This document shows positions 19,187-25,775 of a DNA stretch of 25,775 nt, piece after piece. The number at the start of each line of letters is the position of its first letter. The first letter of the stretch is position 1. Origin of the DNA: Hypsibius dujardini (Eukaryota > Tardigrada > Eutardigrada > Parachela > Hypsibiidae); contig LRSR01007041.1 of assembly GCA_001579985.1 (NCBI GenBank), positions 1 to 25,775 on the forward strand, read 5' to 3'. Below the pieces are notes generated by a model. The model worked only from the letters and a program-made list of their open reading frames with translations, made no database searches and was not told the origin of the DNA. The translations under genes and the position numbers were made by a program.

Positions 19187-20541
19187 ATGGATCCCGTTGG
19201 TAAGAAGCGAAATGCGAAAGTAGATCACGCTGCACCTGAAAGTACTGGCAGAAATCGTGGATTCTATTGCTAATTTTGTGTGCTATTTCTGCGTTGGGAA
19301 TGACGACCGAATTTGATTTCCTGGTGTCTGAGTTGGTTGATTGATTGTTGGATTGATGCAGTGTTGTTTAAATCAAGATTTTGAATTTATATTAAATTGA
19401 AAGTACCGAAATTTAAAATAAAAAGCCTTTTTATAAATCGATATTTAACTTAATTTAAACAAAACATCACTAGATTGCTCGTTTTGGTAATCGGACACGT
19501 ATTGGTGTAATAAGTGTGATAAAAGAAGTTGAAAAAGTACAGGTTGATCAGTTATCTTAACTGTTGTTCTTGTTGTTTCAGAATTTGATTTGAGCCTTCG
19601 AAGGAAGAAGAAATTTTCGTACGCCACGCCGCGTGAGTCGGTGTTTGGTAAATGTTTCGATGAAACCAAACGGGAAAGTGGCCGACGTTTCAACCTTTCC
19701 GATCCCCAGTCGGCTTTTTCCGGTCTTGGAGGTTTGCACATTGTCGTTAACACTCTGAAGTTTCCACGTTCCATCGATGTCCCCGTTATAGATGAGAACC
19801 AGAAGCCGGTGTTCGATGAGTTTAGCGAAGAAATCGCTGCACGCGGCGACGGGTGGTCCGCGCAATCGGACCGGAAACACCCGAAATATGAGGCTTCCAC
19901 GATGGACCATTTCCGTAACGGGTTGTGGGTGATCACCGCCGGCTTGCTGTTTACCTACCTGGACATTCCGAGAGTTCTGATGCACGACTATCGAGTGAAA
20001 GAGTAAGTGTCCGCTGATACAATAAAAGCTTAACGCCTACCAGCTTCACGGTATACTCGTACCCCGGTCGGTGAGAAGCGGTTTTCTTCTTTTAGGTCCG
20101 TTCTGATGGCCGGCCTGGCCTGTACTGCGCTTTTCTTAGTCATTTGCGCTTACCATGTGGTTTGGTTGAGTTGGGTCAAAGGGATAAAGGATAACGCTTG
20201 GAGCAAGGCCTTCCCGCTGGGAGTGCCCATCGCGACGGTTGCAGTCGTATGCAGTGGTGTTCTGTGAGTGGTTCGCAAGACTAATGCAGTGTGACTGTCA
20301 ATTAGAATACGAAACTCAGTTTATCCAATTACTATAACTTCACTTGAGACAGATCGACAGGCAGACAGAAAAATAGACAGGCACGAAAGGCAGACAGACA
20401 GACAGACAGAACTACAGAACGACACTTATACAGACAGACAGAAACACAGATAGACAGACAGACACATATCGGTAAACAGACAGAGAGACAAACAAAGAGA
20501 CAGACAGACAGAAAGAAAGGCAGAAAGGTAGGTAAAAAGGC

Positions 20542-20578
<37 letters not shown>

Positions 20579-20737
20579 TGGACAGACCGGCAAACCACCA
20601 GATTTTTTAACTACTACTTGACACTGCCTGTCATTTGCAGGTACACGATTGCCTTCTGGGGTATCTGGTCCATTTTCACACCCCTCATACTCTTCGCTTT
20701 CACGATGCCGATAATCGTTCTCGTATCGTATCTTTAA
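19187..20737 (+). CDS. TMEM128: TMEM128-like four-span membrane protein
   Basis: A small multi-pass membrane protein of unknown biochemical role. Exons are 19187-19199, 19582-20002, 20096-20263 and 20641-20737, with phases 1, 2, 2; donors GTAAGA, GTAAGT, GTGAGT; acceptors TTTCAG, TTTTAG, TTGCAG. The product is 232 aa, against about 165 in human. The C-terminal half aligns by eye with TMEM128 (VVWLSWVKGI, FPLGVPIATV, AFWGIWSIFTPLILF). Four hydrophobic segments lie at about 119-135, 146-168, 182-204 and 211-232. The N-terminal 115 residues are hydrophilic and longer than in vertebrates. The first coding exon is only 13 nt; it is chosen because its ATG and donor fit the phase required by exon 2. 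An alternative upstream start is possible. Intron 3 carries a CAGA block. Confidence 0.82.
20348..20587. repeat. Degenerate (CAGA)n block in TMEM128-like intron 3
   Basis: About 240 bp of degenerate CAGA repeat in a 377-nt intron, leaving 84 nt on the donor side and 53 nt on the acceptor side. On the gene's sense strand it reads ACAG. Confidence 0.95.
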
Positions 20738-20909
20738 CTAACCGTACTGGCCGCCATGCTTTTCAGACCTCCATGCTGTATTCTTGCCCAGATCTCTGTC
20801 TAGTAACAAGGCCGGCAACCACAGAAATGCCCGGTCTCCGTTTCTGACTAAGATTGAAATCTGAACAATTTTCGAGAAAAACAAATTTCTGTGTTTTGCG
20901 AAATTATCG

Positions 20910-22893
20910 CTAATCACTTTGACCTTTTCGGAGGGAGCTGGCGGCTTTAAGTTTTCCATTCTGTCCGTTCTCCCGTTGCTGCTGCCCACCTCCACCGAAT
21001 GACGAGCTGACGTTCTTGTAAATGGCCATGGCTTGCGTCACCGAGCCGGCAATGTCATTCGTAGCATTGGGAATGATGACAGTGTTGGTTTCCTTGGCCA
21101 AATTGGAGAACGCCGAGACGTACTGCTCCGCCAGCATCAAGGAAGCCGCATCCGAACCCTGCACTTCCTGCAATGCTTGGGCCACATTCTTCAGTCCAGT
21201 CGCACGTGCCTCCGCCTTCGCCACGATCGCGGCGGCCTCTCCCTCAGCGATGTTCATTGTTTCAGCCTTCACGGCTTCCGAGGCAAGAATCTGTGCGCGT
21301 TTCTTTCCTTCCGCAACATTAATGTTGGATTCGCGGACACCTTCCGATTCCAGAATGGCGGCGCGTTTCTTTCGCTCTGCAGCCACTTGCATCTGCATGG
21401 CTTCCTGTACGTTTTGCGGCAAATCTATCAAATAAAAATATTACTAAACAAACGCATTAGTTTAATAGCTCGAGTATTGTAACTCGTCTCTGTTTGCCTA
21501 CCTGTCTGCCTGTCTGTTTCATTGTCTGTCCATCTGCCTGTCTTTCTGACTCTTTGTCTGTATGTGCTTGTCTGTCTTTCGGTTTGTCTGTATGTCTATT
21601 TGTATACTATTTCTCTGGCTACCTGGTTGCCGGCCTCCTCCTGGCTGTCTGTCTGTCTGCCTGTCTGTCTGTTTTCCTGTCAGTGTAGTGTGTACTAGTC
21701 TGTTTCTGTGGGTCTGCAGGACTCCCTCCAAAAAGCAATTCCTTACGTATATCTCGGATTTCGTAACGCATGCAAGCGATACCCCATGCAGCACTGGCGT
21801 TGTTGATGGCCGCAACAATGTGCGAGTTCAGGGTCTCACGCTCTCGGAAGACATTATCCAGACTGATCTTTCCCAGTTCGGACCGCATGGTGGTCTGCGC
21901 CAGTTGGGTGATGGCAAATTCTGGGTCTTCAACGCCGTAGCTCGCCTTGTACGGGTCTACAATGCGGACAAAGAGCACACCGTCCAGGGACAGCGGCACA
22001 CTGTCGTTTGTGATGGCCGTCTGCTTTGGGACCTCAATGGCAATTTCTTTCAGCGTTTGCACATAGCGGATGCGGTCGAGAAACGGCACCAGCACGTTCA
22101 GGCCAGGCTCCAAAATACGGTGGAATTTGCCCATCCTTTCGATAATCCATGCTACAATAAAATGGAGACTGCTGTAGAGTAAATACGGACAATGAAACAC
22201 AGATTGATGATTTGAGATCTCTTATTTCTCTGAGCGAAGGACTGCTGATGCAATCAGTGAATGAAACGCAAGACCGAGTCAGTCGATGTCGATGATGCGA
22301 AGGAGAATAACATTACCATCCTGGTGCGTAATCGAAGTAAGTCAACAGTTCAATCAATGCATGACAACTCATTGAAAATTACAAGTGATTGCAATTGATG
22401 CACCATCAAGCTATGAACCACGAAATCGAACGAGAAATAAATCCAAATAGACTAAATTGATCAAATTTTGTACATTGTCTCTTCCTTAAACCTGACGACA
22501 TCCACAGAAGCAGTCAAAAGTTGACAACGGTCAAATTCGCTCAATAAAACCACAAAAAACTACAGTCACCTCAATCAACCAATCAATGCGAACGAAACAA
22601 GACAAAATCACCGCAGTCTTACCTTCTTGATGGGGCACAAATTTGACCACCGTATTCACCGGAGTGGAAACCGAACGCCGCGGCACACTCAAAATAAGTC
22701 CGGAAGACGTAGCCAAATTAATTTTTACGTTGTTGGCATCGTGGATGAGCGAACTGAGCACACGCCGTCCCGGGAGCCGATTGTGGTGAGCAAGAACGGT
22801 GAAAGTGCGCAGTCCCACTGCGGCGAGGGTGCGATTCATCTTCGCCGGGTTCAGCAGCAGCAGCTGCGCAATACTTTTCGGACTCCTCGACAT
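20910..22893 (-). CDS. STOML2: Stomatin-like protein 2 (mitochondrial SPFH scaffold)
   Basis: STOML2 organises cardiolipin-rich domains of the mitochondrial inner membrane with prohibitins and proteases. Exons are 22623-22893, 21747-22151 and 20910-21424, both junctions in phase 1, joined at GTAAGA/TTGTAG and GTAAGG/GATAG, giving 396 aa (human 356). The first 75 residues are basic and act as a presequence; Met19 is an alternative start. The SPFH domain spans about 80-260 with NTVVKFVPHQEAWIIERMGK, FHRILEPGLN, DPYKASYGVEDPEF and TTMRSELGKISLDNVFRERE. A charged, Ala-rich coiled coil follows (AERKKRAAILESEG, INVAEGKKRAQILASEA), then the family motif EQYVSAFSNLAKETNT. The Gly/Gln tail is divergent. 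The gene is convergent with the TMEM128-like gene; the stop codons are only 172 bp apart. Confidence 0.96.
21487..21682. repeat. Degenerate (CTGT)n block in STOML2 intron 2
   Basis: About 196 bp of degenerate CTGT repeat in a 322-nt intron (21425-21746), leaving about 61-63 nt on each side. On the STOML2 sense strand it reads ACAG. Confidence 0.93.
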
Positions 22894-23046
22894 TATGGGA
22901 ATTCCAAAAGGAATTTCACATCCGAAGAACGGAGGAAATTACGGAGAAGAAACTACTGATGAAACAGCGACGGGAATTTCACCGATATTTTGCTGATGCA
23001 TGCAAATGTGCACAGAAGTGCAGTGTGCAGTAGGCGAAGCTTGAAC
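22894..23046. promoter_or_regulatory. STOML2 5' UTR and proximal upstream DNA
   Basis: Immediate upstream sequence of STOML2 on the minus strand, without a clear TATA box. No acceptor precedes the ATG closely, so transcription probably starts here. Confidence 0.4.
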
Positions 23047-23086
23047 GCGCATCGTGCGCATGTCTACCCAATGCGCAACCGGAAGT
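23047..23086. promoter_or_regulatory. NRF-1-like and ETS/GABP-like motifs upstream of STOML2
   Basis: GCGCATCGTGCGCATG at 23047-23062 carries two GCGCAT half-sites as in NRF-1 motifs. Sixteen bases further, ACCGGAAGT at 23078-23086 is a full match to the ETS/GABP (NRF-2) core. They lie about 150-195 bp upstream of the STOML2 start codon. In vertebrates these two factors govern many nuclear genes for mitochondrial proteins; use here is inferred. Confidence 0.5.
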
Positions 23087-23724
23087 CCACTGCTTAAAAC
23101 TGGACTATGTACTCGTATACATCGAATTTGTGGCTGATGAGGATCTTCTTGCCCTCTCATTTAACGTTATGAAGCTAACCGACATATTTCGTTTTTACGT
23201 TAAAAATCTATACAACGGCAGATCTGTTTCACTTTAATAGCGAAAGACTTTCTTAGACTTTCGGCCTAAAAGGCGTGACTGTTTTTATCCTGTTTTTATC
23301 CCATCCCAAATGATGAGGGCCTCTGCCGCTCTGCGTCCTTTTCTTCCACAACTGAAGCTTAAGAAGCCCAAAGCCCACATTTGTAACTTGACCTCGATCT
23401 CATAAAAAAATCGAATTATTCTCCCATTTTGCTAGTCCACCAATGGAAATCGCATCCAATCGCTGTCAATGATACGCCGCTGCATCATCTGCTGATAGAC
23501 TAATTTGATTCCTATCTCCTTTTGGCCCACAATCCATATTGTGGAATGGAAATCCGATGCTCCTGCCACCCGTCTCCAATATACGAATCTCTCCTCCCCC
23601 TCATCCTCCACTTGAACAGTCCCCCCCCCCCACTCTCTAAGGTTATCAAAATCTCAAGTGCAACCCCTCCGCGCGCGTGCGCATGCATTGCACATACACG
23701 CACACACGCACACACGCACACACG

Positions 23725-23751
<27 letters not shown>
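23087..23751. other. Intergenic, no gene recognised
   Basis: Contains a C tract near 23619-23630 and a (CA)n run with CACG interruptions at about 23696-23745. A 30-codon plus-strand frame from an ATG near 23318 is too short and unlike any family to call. Confidence 0.45.
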
Positions 23752-23755
<4 letters not shown>

Positions 23756-23871
23756 GTGGCAAAAAGCCTTGCAATAACCGAGTTAAGCCATCACAGTCGT
23801 TGCATGGATGTTATAGACAGCCGTCGAGTTAAAGTGCTCAATTCGGTCAGTGCAAAATTGTTGCTACGTGT
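23752..23871 (-). mobile_element. Inverted-repeat element family 1 (MITE-like), copy C
   Basis: A 120-bp copy in opposite orientation to copies A and B: its middle GTTATAGACAGCCGTCGAGT corresponds to the complement of copy B. The ends are ACACGTGGCAAAAAGCCTTG and the complement of GCAAAATTGTTGCTACGTGT. TA lies just outside on both sides. It is inserted directly beside a (CA)n/(TA) run. Confidence 0.83.
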
Positions 23872-24794
23872 GTACTCACACATTCCTCTTGTGTGTATCA
23901 GTGCGGCAATCAGCGTCGAAAATGTGACTGGCATTTGACTGGGAATGATCGATTAATCAATCTTGATATAAAACAAATACACTGTACGCGCACGTAACCA
24001 CCATCTCCCATTTTTTCGCCACGCCTATACGTCAGTGACTAGAGGACTGACTACGGATACGACTGGGACTGCGCATCAGGAACACACGGTTGAATTTTAC
24101 TGTGCAATTTTCTAGTTTCGTTGACAAACATAAATTTACCTTGAAATTTGCGAACTTTTTTTCGACGGATAGTATTCACTGTAGTACCGGTAATCGCGGG
24201 CTGTACGGAAGTGTAAATTGGGAATTCCCGTAGAGCTTGCGGGCTGTTTGCTCTTCCTGGCCCTAACTTGGACCATTCTACGCGTTTTACGCAAGCCTTC
24301 GGCGCAGCGTATGAGCTACACCTACGCAATGAGGTGTGCCTTGTCAATTAAATACAGCAACTCGGCTGTGCTTTTGCTGTTGAAGCTCCTAATCTAATCA
24401 CACTTTTCCCAGTCCTACTATCAGCGCAGCTGTCACTTTTTTGTTATCTTGATGTGAACTGTGGAACTCACTACTACTGGTGCCGTGTCCTCTTACCACG
24501 GCAGCCGCTGTCTCCGTACTCCGATCGGCCAGCACCAAAAAAAAGTATTATTTTACAAACACCGTAAATCCGTTGAGCACATATTTGCCGATCGTTTTCC
24601 TTCCTTCCTCTCCCCCATCCCACCATCATACTGTACACTGTCGGCGTATCGGCATATGCACAGACACTCGCATCCCAATCTCTCCCCCTGCACATGTTCC
24701 GCACATGTGGCTGTACACCAGCCCCCGCAACAGCATCTGTCTTCATTCATTTCTTTCTCCACTGTCACTTCCGTCTATAACCGCCAAGCTAAGC
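23872..24794. other. Intergenic, no gene recognised
   Basis: Two overlapping minus-strand frames (24051-24347, 98 codons; and 24136-24276, 46 codons with a basic start MVQVRARKSK and a donor-like AAG|GTAAAT at its end) are the best candidates, but neither shows a domain or a matching next exon. The rest is pyrimidine-rich on the plus strand near 24595-24770. Confidence 0.35.
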
Positions 24795-24870
24795 ACCGTT
24801 CCCGGTATGTATAACCGTTCCCGGTATGTATAACCGTTCCCGGTGTGTATAACCGTTCCCGGTGTGTATT
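24795..24870. repeat. 19-bp tandem repeat, four copies
   Basis: Unit ACCGTTCCCGGTATGTATA at 24795, 24814, 24833 and 24852; the last two have GTGTGT in place of GTATGT. The first two copies contain CGGTATGT, which resembles a splice donor on the plus strand. Confidence 0.93.
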
Positions 24871-25684
24871 AAACCGCTTCCACCGTACCACTCAATCATA
24901 TCTCTCGTCTCGGCATTCCTGCGATATGCGCTTCGCTATACCATTCTGCTGTACTGCTCGTTTCAGGAATATATTATTATCATTTTTCGACTGCACTGCT
25001 TCTTATACGGTGAGTGTAGATTGGCTTCTGTGTCGAGTTCATTCCTCACCGCAGATCTCCGAGCGTAAAAGGTAAGAGTCCTTGAACTCGGATATTGCCG
25101 ACTGCCATTGATTATACCGTAAAATCAACGTGTGGCGCTTTACGTGTCGCCGTGTGTTGTTTTTTATGAGCCACTTGTTCTGTGTGTGTGTGTGTGCGTG
25201 CCGTCGTCGCCGTCGCCGTCGCCGTCGGACAGGGAAAAAAAACGCCGGAGCAATAAACCAGTTACCTCAGATAAGGTTGCCTGTTTAGGTATATAGGAGC
25301 ATCATCGTGCAACAAACTCATTTGCGAAATATACTAAACGTGCTGTGCTTGACTTGAGTGTTGAGTGTTTAGCATGTACTGATTGCAATTTGCGAATTTG
25401 CAGTCGCGTCGGCTTGCGGCTTTGTTGTGGCTATACGCTGTGTTTTAACCGTGCACTGCAGTCTGCACACACACACACACACCTTATGCATGCTACACCT
25501 GCGTGTTTGCTGCGTACTTGCAAGATACTTTCGCTTGTTATGTAATTTTTCCGGTGGAGCTTTCCGTTCGGACGCGACGCCGGAGAATAGCGGTATTTCC
25601 TTAAGTTGCGAGTATTTTTTTCCACCTTCGACACACACACACAAACAAGTGGACAGGGAAGGCGATCAGGTACTGGTATATTGG
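24871..25684. other. Intergenic or upstream DNA of a gene beyond the window
   Basis: Contains a short candidate exon end AAAAG|GTAAGAG near 25070 (plus strand) and a possible acceptor CACCGCAG near 25052, a (GT)n run near 25181-25194, a (GTCGCC)n run near 25203-25226 and a (CA)n run near 25467-25481. No coding exon is recognised. It may be the 5' region of a plus-strand gene to the right. Confidence 0.3.
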
Positions 25685-25775
25685 TAACGTAACGTAACGT
25701 AAAGTAACGTAATATAATATAATATAATATAATATAATATAATGTAATATAACGTAACGTAACGTAATGTAACGT
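25685..25775. repeat. Pentanucleotide microsatellite (GTAAC)n/(ATAAT)n
   Basis: A strict 5-bp period runs to the right edge: GTAAC units, then a block of ATAAT units, then GTAAC units again with occasional GTAAT. The two unit types share the TAA core, so a point-mutated unit seems to have expanded inside the array. The full length is unknown because the window ends inside it. Confidence 0.95.

Noticed and set aside
20332-20598. Minus-strand Cys/Leu-rich 88-codon frame
   Set aside because: It is the antisense translation of the CAGA repeat in the TMEM128-like intron 3.
24015-24034. TTTTTTCGCCACGCCTATAC as a possible solo end of inverted-repeat family 1
   Set aside because: It matches only about a dozen bases of one end and lacks a partner arm.
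24051-24347. Two overlapping minus-strand frames, one starting MVQVRARKSK with a donor-like end
   Set aside because: Neither shows a family signature and I found no next exon in phase.
25685-25775. Terminal array as a chromosome end
   Set aside because: GTAAC/ATAAT is not a known telomeric repeat and the window edge is arbitrary.
1-25775. CRISPR array, operon or prokaryotic mobile system
   Set aside because: All recognised genes are spliced metazoan genes and the tandem arrays lack unique spacers of constant size.

Overview
The window is nuclear DNA from an animal. It is gene-dense, with split genes, mostly short introns (many 62-110 nt, almost all GT-AG), abundant tetranucleotide and dinucleotide microsatellites, and several small inverted-repeat elements. 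The proteins are conserved metazoan ones. Their divergence from vertebrate homologues, plus a Shal N-terminus close to the Drosophila form, suggests an invertebrate, probably a protostome. I cannot name the phylum from sequence alone. No bacterial, viral or CRISPR-like system is visible.

Layout. 1-1697 (minus): the first two coding exons of a Shal/Kv4 voltage-gated K+ channel, running off the left edge. 1698-6697: about 5 kb without a convincing gene, holding Shal upstream DNA, many microsatellites, a 25-bp tandem repeat and a decayed zinc-finger-like (FLYWCH-like) reading frame. 6698-8625 (minus): MITOK/CCDC51, three exons. 9197-10557 (plus): a NUDT7/NUDT8-type CoA-diphosphatase Nudix gene, two exons, head-to-head with MITOK. 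10583-10920: a foldback inverted repeat. 11121-15915 (minus): a complete USP4/USP11/USP15-type deubiquitinase in 15 exons, including one GC-AG intron. 16463-16846: a Tc1/mariner-type non-autonomous element. 17400-17852 (minus): POLR2H (RPB8/RPABC3), single coding exon with probable non-coding 5' exons. 19187-20737 (plus): TMEM128-like, four exons. 20910-22893 (minus): STOML2 (SLP-2), three exons, tail-to-tail with TMEM128. 22894-25775: STOML2 upstream DNA with NRF-1-like and ETS-like motifs, then repeats with no convincing gene.

Exon joins were derived by hand from splice signals, reading phase and family similarity. All five complete genes close in frame: MITOK 395 aa, NUDT8-like 254 aa, USP 926 aa, TMEM128-like 232 aa, STOML2 396 aa. 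POLR2H is 150 aa without coding introns. Three of the genes (MITOK, NUDT8-like, STOML2) encode mitochondrial proteins with visible presequences, but they act in different processes and nothing proves a functional cluster.

The most interesting non-genic structure is: (i) a 117-120 bp inverted-repeat family present three times; (ii) blocks of degenerate (ACAG)n filling one intron in each of three unrelated genes, in the same sense orientation and similarly spaced from the splice sites; (iii) two tandem repeats that each carry a splice-donor-like motif; (iv) a triplicated 41-bp unit in the MITOK/NUDT8 bidirectional promoter.
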